Shown here: in pieces, positions 1 through 11,979 of the stretch
Layout of the letters: the number at the start of each line of letters is the position of its first letter
Position numbering within the stretch: position 1 is the stretch's first letter
Source: Climacium dendroides
Lineage: Eukaryota > Streptophyta > Bryopsida > Hypnales > Climaciaceae
Direction of reading: 5' to 3'
Length of the DNA stretch: 64,000 nt
Assembly: GCA_950106755.1 (NCBI GenBank)
Contig: OX467089.1
Span: 20,193,345 to 20,257,344 of the forward strand
Made by a program: the position numbers and the translations under genes
Notes under the pieces: generated by a model
What the model was told of the DNA's origin: nothing
The model's input: only the letters and a program-made list of their open reading frames with translations
Databases searched by the model: none

Positions 1-3000
1 ACTAGTAATCCGTCAATTAGCAATTTTTAGGTTTTATCCCACTATGACTGTAAATCTATCTTCTCAAACAAAGTCAAAGTAAATAGATGAGAATCAATAG
101 TCAAATTCAATTGTCATTTTTCAATAAACGTTAAACAATAGCCACAATGTTAGTATTCATTTTCAATTGTCATTTAGCAATAGTAATTTTTCAATAATCA
201 CTTTTAACAAGTAATCAATCAATAGTCTCTTTTCAATAGTCACAAATCGATAGTCGAACTACACATACAAGACAAATCACATTTTATTTAAATTTAAAAT
301 TGTAAAACCACAAGGTAAAGTGCATACAAAGGAATGTATCAACTTTCTATGGAGAGTTGGAAGTTAAAATAAACTTGCAATAATTTGACTTAGATGGGAA
401 TACAAAAGCTACACATGAAATATAACAAACTATTTCATAGTTTTAATAAGAACTTCTAATTTAAAACTCAAAAGTTCAAAGCTAAATGAATCTCATGTGG
501 GATACTACCACTATAACATTAACAATTTTTAAATTGCCAAAATCTATAACTAGTTGTGATATGGATTCTATCCACAACAAAAGTTCTTGGTCTTCATTGC
601 AATTTCAACCACATAGAAAATATTAAGCACTAATATACTTGAGCAATTGACAAAATCAATAGTCGGATGTTCAATGTGATCTTTTCAATAGTCAATTTTA
701 GTAGCATGGCTATTCAATGGTCAATATTCAATAAACTTTGTTATGTGTAGAAATAAGTCAACATAGCAATAATCATTTCATCAATAGTCTTTTATAACCA
801 GCTCAAATTTATATTTAAAATTGTCCTTCATTTAATTATACAATCTAAGTCTACTAGTCCCGAAGGACCGGTAAATTCCTTCACTTCATCTTCACATGTT
901 GTAATTCTATATTTATACCAATTTATGCATAATGATTAATTTATTATTCTCACAACCTCTCGGCAATAATGCTTCAAATTAATTTAATTCTCTTCACATT
1001 TTTAATTGAATATGTAGTTAATTTTCCTTACAATTTCTCTCGGAGTTTGCTTCTTAATAATTAAATATAAAACTCTCAAAATTATCACACAATGCTCCGC
1101 GGTTATTCTCTCCAAGAAAAATCAAATGTATATGTGTTCTAAATTACTCACATTTAATCTCTCGGCAATAATTATTAAAAATTAATTACCATAAACAATT
1201 GGCCAACCGGCTCTTTCTTTAATTCACAAAATACTATGTTAATTAATTAAATATTCACACTCTTAAATTACTTCCACAACAAAATACAATTTAATTTTCC
1301 ACTTAAAGAAATTATTTGAATCACTCAATTCTATCAACAAAAACTAAGAGGATTACAATAAGTATTCTCACAATATAACTCTTTAAAAATGAACAATTAA
1401 TTCTTTAAGCAATTATAGAACTTCTCTTTACACTCTAAGTCAATAATCAACAATTATCTCTCCAATTCCCTCAGCGAAGATAATAATTATTATTTTATAA
1501 ATTAATTTCTCTCAATTATCTCTCAACAATAAGGCTCCAATTAAATTAAATTGTATTATCCTTCACAAATAACACTCAAAGAATGACAAGTGATAACACA
1601 AAAATTATCCTCACAATGATTAATAAATTTTCAATTACTCTCCAAACTTCACTTACAATTATGAAATTATCAAACACTCTTAATAAATTAACACATACAC
1701 ACACAATTGCCCTCACGGCAAAGATATTAAAAATCACACAAAATTACTTAGCCTAAGCTCAAGCTATGGACACTCAAGGAAGATACAACAATTCACACAA
1801 TGACATAAAAAACAAAGAATGCAAGAGAGAGAGAGACAAGGGAAGGAAAAAAAACACTTATACCAAATTCAAGATTTGAAAAGACATGAGAGACAACCTC
1901 CCAACTACAACTACCTTAACTTAATTTTAATTTCATTCATTCAAAATAAAATCAACAAATTTAATTCATTTCCATTCATTTTAAATTATCCTCTGAAAAT
2001 TTAACCGCATTCACACAATAATTGCAAAAATGAACAAAATATAGTGTTAAAAGTCTCACATTAAGTATGAAGCCTGTATTCAAAGCTTCGCTAATGACAC
2101 TTCTTCCAATCTAAAGTAAAAGAGCGAATAACTTGATCCTACTTCTTTTCTCTAAAGCTTTAATTAGCTCACAAGGGAAGGGACATCCATTAAGTTGTAT
2201 ATGTTTGCAATACATTACTGTTGGTAGTATTCTTCAAGTTTTTTGTTGTAGTTCAAATTAGTAAGTTAGTTTTAGCTATGCAACTGAAAGAGGCGTGTTA
2301 TTATCGTTAGTTAATTCAAAAGTTGCACCGCTTTGTTATCTCAACAATCACACCTATTACGCTTCATTACTTATATAAGTAGTTGAACATCTTGTAAACA
2401 TTATCATCTTAATATATATGATTCATCTCCTTGCTCTTCTAGCTTTAACTTAACAGTTTCTAAATTACACACTCATGCAATTTTGCCCCACACACTATGA
2501 CCATCAAGTTCCTTTCAAACACAATTTACACATTTATACAAAATTACAACAAAATCCAAACACAGAATCTAATAGAAATTTGTAATACAAATTGTCAAAA
2601 ATTTCTACTTTTCCATAGCTCCAAGAGCATTTTAGGCAAATTGTTCAAACACACAACACTACAATCAAGAAATCACCATACACTAAACAATTAGTCACAA
2701 CAATATATACACTCAAACCCAATCATTGGATTTAATTCATACAATCACTATTCAAGAATTAAAATAAACAAATAAGTACAAGACAATTTGTCAAAGAAGG
2801 ATTGTATTCCACTTGAAGTTCACTTTACGAATTTGACTCACAGAAGAATATTAAGAGAGTGGAGTAAAAAAATTCAAATTCTTAATCTGTATTCTAAACA
2901 AAAAGACAACCATTCATTTGAAAAGCCACTAGACAATTTGTCCCTCTTCAAATCTTGACCAAATTGAACCTTTGAAATCTTAATGACAATTAGTCTAAAA

Positions 3001-3330
3001 TAGTTCATCAATGTGAAAACTAATTGGCAATTCATTGTAATCTTTACTACTAAATCAATTAGTTAGAAATTTTTTAAAAAGCAGTAGCAACTACAAATTG
3101 ATAGTTAATACCTTGGGAAGAGATTCAACAAGTTGGACAAAATTTTAAAGACAAATTGATATTATTTTGACAACTAAAAAAATATAATGATAGTATATAG
3201 TACAAATATAGTGATATTTTGGATGTTTTAATCGACACTTTGTGATAGTATCACTATATTTTTTAACATCCAAAAAACATAGTAATACCGCATCATCAAG
3301 CATATAGATTGTAGATATGTCTATAATAGT
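1..3330. other. AT-rich intergenic DNA without a gene
   Basis: No coding region could be supported; the open frames here are short, AT-driven and lack splice context. The first 830 bases repeat the octamer CAATAGTC exactly six times (about 95, 220, 234, 657, 686 and 782) with many one-base variants, which suggests a decayed short-unit repeat. From about 850 to 2000 the sequence is pyrimidine/A-rich with recurring TCTCTC and AATTAATT strings, probably old transposon remains. I see no recognisable reverse transcriptase, integrase or transposase reading frame. Confidence 0.6.
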
Positions 3331-3339
3331 TATTGTAGA

Positions 3340-4870
3340 TTGTGATAAAATGCTAACCAAATGTAAAAAATACAAAGAGAGGGTAGCCACATGGCATGCT
3401 TTGCATAAAAGAAAAATGGATAGATGTACACTATGGATGAAAAGAGAAGCTTTTTATACAAGTGGGGTGGTAGGAAGTAAAACAACCCATGTGGAATATT
3501 AAAATTTAAAAATAAGAATTGTATTCAAAGTAAAATTCTTAAAACAACATCTAGATGTCTAGCGGTTAAACCCTAAATGCCCGAGGTATCAAAATCTGGT
3601 GTTTACAAAACTTTGAAGTTAAATAAAATCTAACCAAGTTATTATTTTTAGTAGTTTATATTTTTGTAAAGTTCTTGAAGTCTAATTTTAGCACCAAAAA
3701 TCCGATCTTGAAAATAAATGATAATGATTTTTCTATTCATGATTTTGTGCAAGGGTACCCATTGCGATCTTGATTTTCCGTAGTGTTGAGAGCTCTTGGA
3801 AATAAGCCTCAAATACACTAGATCTAGGAGAAAAAATCACATTCAAAATTCATTTAAAAAAATTAAAGAGTAGATTTTAAGAAGCCATAAATTGATTGGG
3901 GTTATACATATTAGTTCCTTTAACCTCATATTTTTTGGTCACCAACTTTTTAGATTTGATAAGCAAAACAAGAGTTGAAAGATTTTTGTAGTTTAACACT
4001 TTCATGGTTAAATATTATAATCTTTCACTCCATAAATGATATTATTGTGTTTTCTTTTCCTATAAGATCTTTAATATGTCTAGTTTTAATTTGTACAGTT
4101 ACAAATCCAAAAAAATGATGCAACTTATCGAAATATTGGCATTTTGTTCAATTTAGAGAAAATTTCAAGACGCTCAAAACAGACCTTCGGCATTTAGGGG
4201 TTAAGCTTTCATCTTCAAATTATTTGATATTTTTTTGAAGATTTATGATAGACAATAGATTTCATTATAAAAATGCCATCTCCATTCTTCATTTTCACTA
4301 AATGTCAATGAAGTAATTCCTTTACTTTTGCCATTAGAAATTCTCTTGATGGTAGATGGTAAATTCTTTTTAATTCTTGTTGAATTTGACAATCTCTTTT
4401 GTCCATTATTTTCTTACTTTCTTTTAAATAATAATTATTTGTCATCCCTACACTATGGATATTGTATGCATCAATTGATGTCTTAGAAAATGTCTAGACG
4501 TCTAAGTTGACATCTCAAAAAACAATATTAAAATTCTTAAACAATGTAAAAGTGTGCTCATTTAGGCAACTGAAGCCTCGTCATTGTTGTTAATTACCAT
4601 GTTACTTTTTCCACCATCAAGTTAGGTGCCACATTATAGACAAGCTAGATGAAAGAATTTCTATAATTGTAGCTTTCCTTGCCAATGTGGTGCTTACATT
4701 GTACTAAGGACCTAAAATGGTAGCTACAATGGTAAGATTTTAGCAACCTCAAAAACCATGTTTCTAATATGGAGACTAGCTCAAAAATGTCATTACATCA
4801 TAGCATGTCATTTGAGGTTTTGGATGTTTTTGTCATGTCAATATTGATGCAATTATTTGAACATCTAAGT
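3340..4870. repeat. Dispersed repeat, copy 1 (carries a TTAA-bounded insertion)
   Basis: This stretch aligns by eye with 15940-16930. Both share the segment about TGGCATGCTTTGCA, ATGGATAGATGTAC and ATGGATGAAAA, then ACATCTAGATGTC, then TTGTTGAATTTGACAA and the GGTAGATGG block. Copy 1 is interrupted at 3566-4204 by a separate element; copy 2 is uninterrupted at that point but carries a hairpin element just upstream. The repeat class is not recognisable and no protein remnant was seen. Confidence 0.7.
3566..4204. mobile_element. TTAA-bounded non-autonomous DNA element (copy F)
   Basis: The element lies between two TTAA tetranucleotides (3566-3569 and 4201-4204). Its left end reads ACCCTAAATGCCCGAGG and its right end is CTTCGGCATTTAGGGG, which forms an imperfect terminal inverted repeat. 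The related dispersed repeat at 16310-16350 has the same flanks joined at a single TTAA, so the tetranucleotide is the duplicated target and the roughly 630 bases between are the insertion. No transposase frame is present. TTAA targets and CCC-type ends are hallmarks of the piggyBac superfamily; assignment to it is inference. Confidence 0.8.
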
Positions 4871-7440
4871 TGACAAACATAGACATCACCTACAATGTCC
4901 ATAGAAACATATTCTTCTTGATATCATGTTATAACAAACTTGTCTCATTGATTATCCAAAATTTCAACAACTCCAAAGATTGATCCCATGTTCCATTAAT
5001 GTAGTCACTTAGGGTTTTCAATATACTAAGTCATTAATTAGTGTCTCTATCTCTAATTATTAGTTATGTGATATGAGAAGAATATGTACTTGGGCAAAAT
5101 GATTGTTCTAGTAGGTTTTGGAGTATAACAAACAGAGTTGGATGATTTACGAAAGATTCCAGCATCTAATAATTTTTGCAACCTCGTGCTTTGTTTTGTT
5201 TAACTAGTTATTATTGTCCATTTGTCAAGAACTTTAGCTGGATTGCTAAGGCTTTGACTATTCTAATGGACAAGGATCATCCATGGACTTGAAGTCAAGA
5301 CTGAGCAACATTAAACATTTGACACATTGAAATAAATGCTAGGTTCTGCCCTAGTGCTTTAATGGCCTATTGCTTCTAAATCTTTTATGTTACAAACAAA
5401 TTCAAATGTAGTAGGATTGGATGCATGGTGTTGATACAAAATGATGATGAGGGACATTTATGAATATGTCATTGCATTTGTTGAGGAGCAATAACAATGT
5501 GGAGTTCAACTATTCATTCCATATGGAAGAGGCTTTGGCTATAGTTTGAATCATTACACACTTTCATCCTTATTTATATGGGCAACATTTAACTTCAATG
5601 GAAAACCATCAGCTTTTAAAATGGTTTATGAAATTAAATGAACTCACTAGCAAGCTTTCTAGGTGAACTTTACTAGTGGTACATTAAGATAGTGCTACCA
5701 ACTTGATTGTATATGGACTTTTTGGGCCATTTCACAAGCAAAAATTAGCGATTTACAAACTATTAAAAAAGGTGGAAAATCTAAATGTTGGAGTTTGTTT
5801 GTTTTCAAGATTTTAATTAGCTTGAGTTGTTTAGAAGGTTTGATAAAGTAAAAAAAGAGTCCAAGTTGATTTCATTTAGACATCATATGCTCTTGGTATG
5901 TCAGTCAATTCATCGTAAATCTTGTAATTTTATTTAAAGTCATTGCTACCACTGGTTTTGGTACTTGTTGGTGTCAAAATGTCTTGAAATTTGTCCAAGC
6001 ACTTATTTAGATTAAATTAAACTATCCTAAATTTTAGTAGAATTTTACTGCTACCTAGGTAATTTCTATGAATTTCCAATGCCTGTAAAGATGGTTGATT
6101 TTCTATAGAGTCATCTTTTGCAATTCAAAATAATTTGAATATTTTTGGTCAACTTTTAGAAAGCCTCCAAATACTAAGTGCAAGTTTATATTTTTACTTT
6201 GCACTAGTAGTGATAGGATCTAAATTCATACCTCTTGATTTAATTCCTTTGGAGAAGAATCATTCCTATACTAGAAAATCTAAGCAAATTAACTTCATAG
6301 TTGAGTTCCTAGAGTGTTTTTATGCTAAGAATACCTCTCTTATATTTTGTTGCACATGTTTTGGAACTGTGGATTTTTACCTACAAAGCACAACGTGGCT
6401 TTTTTTCCAATTTTTGTATTTTGAATGGTGACCTATACATGGACTTCCTTTAGAGGTTTTTAAAACTTAGTAAGGCTTTTGACAACCTATACTACCACTC
6501 ATTTAGCCTGTAATCTATCACATGCACTTCATAGATAAATCTGGTAATAGTTTAATTTAGGTGTTTTCTATCACTTTAGCTATAAAGGCTCAAACCTATC
6601 TCAAACTCTTAATCAACATTCTAAACACCTAGTTAGACACTAGAAATGGTAAATAGAAGTACTTAGAGCACTTCTAGATTTTTAGAGAATAATGCATTGT
6701 ATTTGAAAGGACTTCTACTAATCACGATGTCAATACTCTTTTTAGGTCATTTTGACGTGAAATACTAATAAAAATGAGCAAAAGCAAAAAAGAAAAGAAA
6801 ATTACAAGACCTAGGTGACAACTACGGGGCTTACACAATACCAACAAGGCAAACCAATCATTTTGCTTGTCATAGGATGGGTTATCTTACCACTTCCCAA
6901 TGAATATTGGTATACATGCCTTGCTACAAACACCCTCAATCATCTTTTAAAGTAGACCAACCCAATCCTATTTGTTGCCCAATCTTGAAGGGATGTGGAT
7001 GTTTGAATGGACAAAATTGGACAATAGATAGAATTTTATGGATATTTTCCAAGGTTGGACAATAGACAAAATTATCCAAATTCCTTCAAGATTCTGACAA
7101 AAATAATGCATTAATACCAAAATGAATAATATGTCAATTAATTTTAGATTAGTGGGAACTTAAGTGCCAAAAGATACATGGAAAGGTAGTTATGGGGTGT
7201 TTATGACTCCACTCTATGTGTGGTTTTGAAATTTCAAGATCAACCACTTTAGAAATTCACAAAAATTACAATTTTCATCAAAAAATTATGATTCCACTTG
7301 GGTTTGATTTGTGAAACAAGCACATACCTTTGGAAGAATATGTGCTCATCTTGGAGTTGCCCCAAGATACTCACATTGCAAATCAGGGTGGTAATAGGCT
7401 TGTCTACCTTAAGTTAATTCCATGAAAATTCCATGAAAAT
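4870..7440. other. AT-rich intergenic DNA, nothing recognised
   Basis: I find no ORF with splice context, no RNA gene and no strong repeat structure. The open frame at 6135-6431 is AT-rich, has no supporting splice sites and is composed of hydrophobic low-complexity residues, so it was not called a gene. Confidence 0.5.
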
Positions 7441-8360
7441 TCAGCCACACAACAAGCTGCACGGCATTAGAAACTGCCACTCAGTAAGTTCAGTTTTGTC
7501 AATGTTTTTTATGATATTTCTCTGGTGTCCGGTGTTGGGAGCCTGCTTGGTGATGGACCTGTCTCCCTTCCGCCTGGAAACACCCGCCTGCTCCACAGTC
7601 TAGTCCCGTGCACCGTGATCAGTTTGCATATGCTTCGTCCGCCCAGGGGATGACAAGCTGACACCGCCTTGGATCGACTAGCTAGCTGGCCGGAACCATC
7701 TTCTCTTCTCTCTTCATCTGAGATTTCTGACAAACGCAAGAATTAAGTTAACAGGCAACGCCACCACACAGCTCCAGACTCCAGAGAATATCTAGCTACT
7801 GCAATAGCAACGCATTCATGGCACCGGCGATGCTCATGGAATCTCTTTAACGTCACGTACCAACCGGCCATCTTTTTCCACTAGCAGCTCCACCTGCACA
7901 CATGAATGCGGTTGACTCTGGGAGCCCTCCCTCGAACTTATCCCGGGCCTACGGCACCTACCGTGAGCGAAGTTGACCTCAGTGTTCCCTGCGAGAAAGC
8001 TTGACTTTGGTGTCAACTGTACGTCAACCCACTCCCAAAGCGCGTCCCACCGTCGGTCGGTCGGTCTGTGAATTGCTTTGTACTCCGTACTTTGTAAGTT
8101 ACTGCATGAGTGTCTGCTGGCACTCATGAATCCGAGCTTCCTCCCCACTGCAACGGTGGCACCTGCATCTGGTCTGGCATGGACGGAAGCTGCACTGGAA
8201 CATGACAGACACTGAAATCCACAGGACGGAGCTAGCTAGCTACATGCAGTAGCCTAGATGGTTCCGATTTTCCACATGGGACTCTGAGTCTCTGAGCGGG
8301 GAACGTGATTCGTTAGCAATCTCTGTCATGGAACTGACAGATCGAGGCTAGGGTGTAATT
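7440..8360. other. GC-richer island without a convincing gene; W-box cores
   Basis: Base composition is clearly richer in G+C than the flanks, as at the real genes of this window. Two minus-strand open frames (7834-8148, 104 residues; 7509-7739, 76 residues) occur, but neither resembles a family I know nor has clear splice partners. Five W-box core motifs (TTGAC or GTCAA) fall at 7912, 7973, 8001, 8012 and 8023, within about 116 bases. This could be a promoter, a non-coding transcript or a decayed gene. Confidence 0.4.
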
Positions 8361-9030
8361 AAATCGATGGCAGAAATGTGTCTTGGTTCGTTCTGGAACA
8401 AATTACTGTAATAAGTTAATGGAAATAGTGTACTGTGATTAGCATATACATGCTGACTATGAATGCAGGAGTGTAGATCGAAATTTTTTAATTTATGTAA
8501 TTAATGCTTTTCGTACCTGCATTGAATCGAGCACTTGCGAGGCTTGTGTGGAGGTCTAGATACTCAATTGTGTGGAAGTAGACATGATAATGTTCCAGTT
8601 TGGTGTGAATTTGGTGATTGTTTGGTGAGCCCTAGCTAAAATTTGGATACTGGCATCATGAAACCTAATCTATTTTTACAGTATTTAGATGACTAAGAGA
8701 GGAAGGGAAACGGTAAGCTGATACCATCAGAAAACCACTGCCTACCCCATTCAATTGTTGTACACGAACATTTGAAAACCGATGAAATTGGTCTAACTTT
8801 AAAAAATCTGCATAACATTATTCAGCTAGACTGGCTAAGAGGAAAAGAAAACTATGTCCCTTGCAAGAGTATGATAGTGCAAAATGCAACAAACAGGTTT
8901 TCAGGGTTAGTAAAATTGATCTTTGTAGTTTATGATCGACACTTAGTTCAGATTAAATTAGTGGAAGACTGGAAGGGTGGGAAGCAGGCATTTGGTTGCA
9001 TGGTGATTTGATGCATTGTAATTGGTCACT

Positions 9031-9772
9031 TTAACCCCTAAAGTTCTTTGACTATGTTCTCACCCAAATTGCTCCAAAACTGCCATTTCTAGTACAAGTA
9101 CCAAGTTTTTTAAATGTATCATTTTTGGATGCATGTAACCATAAGATCTTATAGTGTTTTGGTTTGAGAATATGTAGAAAAAATTTTAGAAATTTTTGAC
9201 CGTGTAGATTGCAAGATATTAGCGTTTGAAGTGGCAAAAATCTTTTTTGGGGCCTTGCAAAAAACCAAGTAGCTGCAATTCACAAGGTTAGATCATTATG
9301 AAAAGATGTCCAAAATGGTTGTGCTTCTTTGCTACGTACTTGAAATTTTTTAGATAATTTGTAATTGTATAATATATATAGGAAAAATAAGTAAGTAGAA
9401 AGAAGTAGAAAATTATTCAAAACACTAAATTGTTAACAATTTATTTATGGAATAAAAATTTTAATGATTCAAAGCTTTACACGTATATATAAATTTAATG
9501 AACCAATTTCAAATTTTTATTTATAAAAAAAATGATTTTAAAAATCTGTCTAAGACTCTAAGCTGCTTGAGTTGAGAAACAAACTACATATCTCACAATA
9601 ACTTTTTAACCATGAAGTCAAAAGTTATGAAAACTATTGGGCCTTAAAAAGCAACTTCTTGTCCACATTTGGTGTGAAAATTTCAAAGAAAAAAAATAAA
9701 ATCTCTATTCACATGTACTTGCCTCCAAAAGTTATGTTGCCAAAAAGAAAAGGTTGGTCCTTTAGGGGTTAA
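9031..9772 (-). mobile_element. TTAA-bounded non-autonomous DNA element (copy A)
   Basis: The left end is TTAACCCCTAAAG and the right end CTTTAGGGGTTAA without its first C (TCCTTTAGGGGTTAA), so it has nearly perfect terminal inverted repeats closed by TTAA on both sides. Internal sequence is the reverse complement of the element at 18443-19199, for example the block around CTACATGGT, the ATGCATGTAACC block and the ACTGCCATTTCTAG block near 9080. It is therefore the same family inserted in the opposite direction. About 742 bases, no coding capacity. Confidence 0.8.
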
Positions 9773-9939
9773 TGACTTGCAAAGATCTTCACCCTTGACT
9801 CATTGTTGAACACTTTTACCTCTTAGTTTTTAATTTAACTCTAGAACCACTTGATGTAACAAATGAGAGTCCAATAGATATAGGAATTAGATGATTGACA
9901 GCATTGAATTGTTCTAAGGGTACTAGGAGGTTCTAAAAG

Positions 9940-10230
9940 TGCACATACTCTAAAATTGTCCACCTCCTCAATGTACACTATTTGTACATGTTTCTTTTTC
10001 ATAGCCTTTAGCAATGTACAAACAATACACATTTGAGGAAGTGGGCGATTTTAGAGACCTATGCCATTTTAGCTTCAAAATTTCATAACTTATTCCACAA
10101 AGCTCCAAAAAAATATGAAATGACTTGGGTTAGATGCCATTTCCACTCCACTTGTTTTTCAGGGTAGATTTACTGAAAAATATTTCAAGAAGTTTCACCT
10201 CCCCAAATTCAATTTCAGGTCTTAAATGGG
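9940..10230. repeat. Dispersed repeat family R2, copy 1
   Basis: The stretch contains TGACTTGGGTTAGATGCC, a GAGGAAGTGGGCGATTTT-like block and TTTCACCTCCCC. Recognisable diverged copies are at 24110-24310 (same direction), and at 28390-28630 and 42395-42680 (opposite direction, with GGCATCTAACCCAAG). No coding frame is conserved between the copies. Confidence 0.55.
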
Positions 10231-10309
10231 CGCTTTATGCACCTGCTATCTTATCTTCAATCAACATTCTAGAATATCCCTAATCACACTTGTCACACAC
10301 GGTTATCAT

Positions 10310-10430
10310 ACTTGTTACACACGGTTATTCATTTCTTGTCATGTAGGACGAGTTACTATTCATCAAATGTACCTCAAGTACATTTGATGAATAGTAACTT
10401 GTCTAGTATGACAACCATGTTGTCACACTA
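10310..10430. repeat. Hairpin (foldback) element, short copy
   Basis: Bases 10348-10372 and 10378-10402 form a 25-base inverted repeat with one mismatch around a five-base loop. The arm contains ACTATTCATCAAATG. The same arm, in a longer palindrome, is at 16153-16305, and outer blocks such as TCTTGTCATGTAGG and ATGACAACCATG are also shared, so this is a truncated member of the same hairpin element family. Confidence 0.75.
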
Positions 10431-10439
10431 GCATTGGTA

Positions 10440-11900
10440 GTAGCACACTTGTCACAATCTACGTCAGAGTTATTATACAGTCAGAGTGAAATGAGTTGAG
10501 GGTTTAGGAGCAAGGGTCAGCAGAGTAAGAGTTTGCACCGAATTCGATGTCCTCGTTAAGTTTGTCGATCCAATTATTCATTTTAAATCAGAAGATCTAC
10601 GTTAGAGCATCAAATAATTCATGAAAAAAAAAAGCAGAAAGTTGGTGAACATTGTTCGAATCGTCCGCCCGTTCTCCATCTAGCGACACTCGACGTTTCT
10701 GGTGTCAGAATATCTGGAAAAGACATCTCATTGGTGCTGAACCAATAGAAACAAAAACTATGTGCACAATATACGTATGAACATGATAAGTGTGTGACGC
10801 TCGCTAGCTACAGTATTGATAATTCAATACTGTACTGTCGACTGCATGTGCGGCTTCTCGAAATCGTTTGTCAGGATGTTGCTCCACTTGCCTGCTGCAA
10901 ATGCCGGGTGCAGAAGGTGCTCACTGCCACGTCAATATATCAGAAAGCTTATAACTTAATGAAGACGATGAGATTTCGTTACCTCGCAGTGAGAAAACGC
11001 ACGGTTGATTACTCTAGACGCAGACTGATCTAGCTCCAGGGGAGACACAACCCAGTTAATAATCAAAACTACGGGATGGGGAAGAGTTCCTTGCATTTCA
11101 AGTGTCATTTACGAGTACAATTATCTGTTAAAATGGTTAATTTCACAGCTAGGAGCGGCCGAAAATTGTGGTGTTCACGTAGTAATGGAAACTATGATTC
11201 ACTGATGCAAAGTCTTACTTTGAAACAACATTAAAAATGTACTTGTTGGCAGGTTGAAACAACATTAAAAAAGAAAACACTTTACTTAAACGGTTCAACC
11301 TCCCAATACATGTTGCTGCAGTGCTTTTTCAAAGGCGTTTGCACAAGTGATTTTGAAGTCCCTTGAGCTCAAAAAAACTAGAGAATTACAGATTGATGCA
11401 ACATTTTTGAGGTTTCGGTTGAGAGGATCATTGCACCACTGCCAATATCAATCAAGCCCTCCTCTTGAATAAACACGAGGCAAATACGATTATCGTACCC
11501 TGACCTTTGCTTACACCAATTTTCTCCTTCAATTCAATTCTCAGAAAAAGTTTAGTTACACCTAGCTAAACAAAACACAGTACTGTATCAATCAATACAA
11601 CCTTATACAGACTACGTACAGAAAGATGTGTACTCGTGACATTTATCAAACTTCAAAAGCTAGCATTACAAATGAAGCAGCAAATCAATAGCATCAAAAC
11701 ATTCAAGCTCACCGAATTAATTTTGTGAATCCTGAACTCTGATCACCAAACCCCATCATGAATATGATTACAAACACGGCCTGAACCAAAAGTGGCTGAA
11801 GGCCAACCGAGTTTACAGTTGTCAACCCACCGTTGCAGAGCTGCGTCACCTTCTGCAGATTTGAATATTGATCATTGGAAACGCATGTGGACGGTTCGCC
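10440..11900. other. Upstream intergenic region of the glycine-rich protein gene
   Basis: No coding sequence is supported. Composition is intermediate. The last few hundred bases upstream of 11906 are expected to hold the promoter of the gene that starts at 11980, but no specific element other than the TATA box could be identified with confidence. Confidence 0.45.
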
Positions 11901-11905
11901 AGGAG

Positions 11906-11912
11906 TATAAAT
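11906..11912 (+). promoter_or_regulatory. TATA box of the glycine-rich protein gene
   Basis: TATAAAT lies 74 bases before the start codon at 11980. A transcription start about 30 bases downstream, around 11937-11942, would give a leader of roughly 40 bases. This is a sequence-based inference from plant core-promoter geometry. Confidence 0.65.
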
Positions 11913-11979
11913 GCAGAGCTCCAGACCCTCTGAAACCATTCAGCTTCAGCTAGTCCTTTGATTCGATCCATTCGACAAG

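Noticed and set aside
9031..9772. PIF/Harbinger (TWA) or mariner (TA) interpretation of the TTAA-bounded elements
   Set aside because: The outer T and A of TTAA are invariant at both ends of nearly all copies, and the one empty site carries a single TTAA, so a four-base target fits best; not fully excluded.
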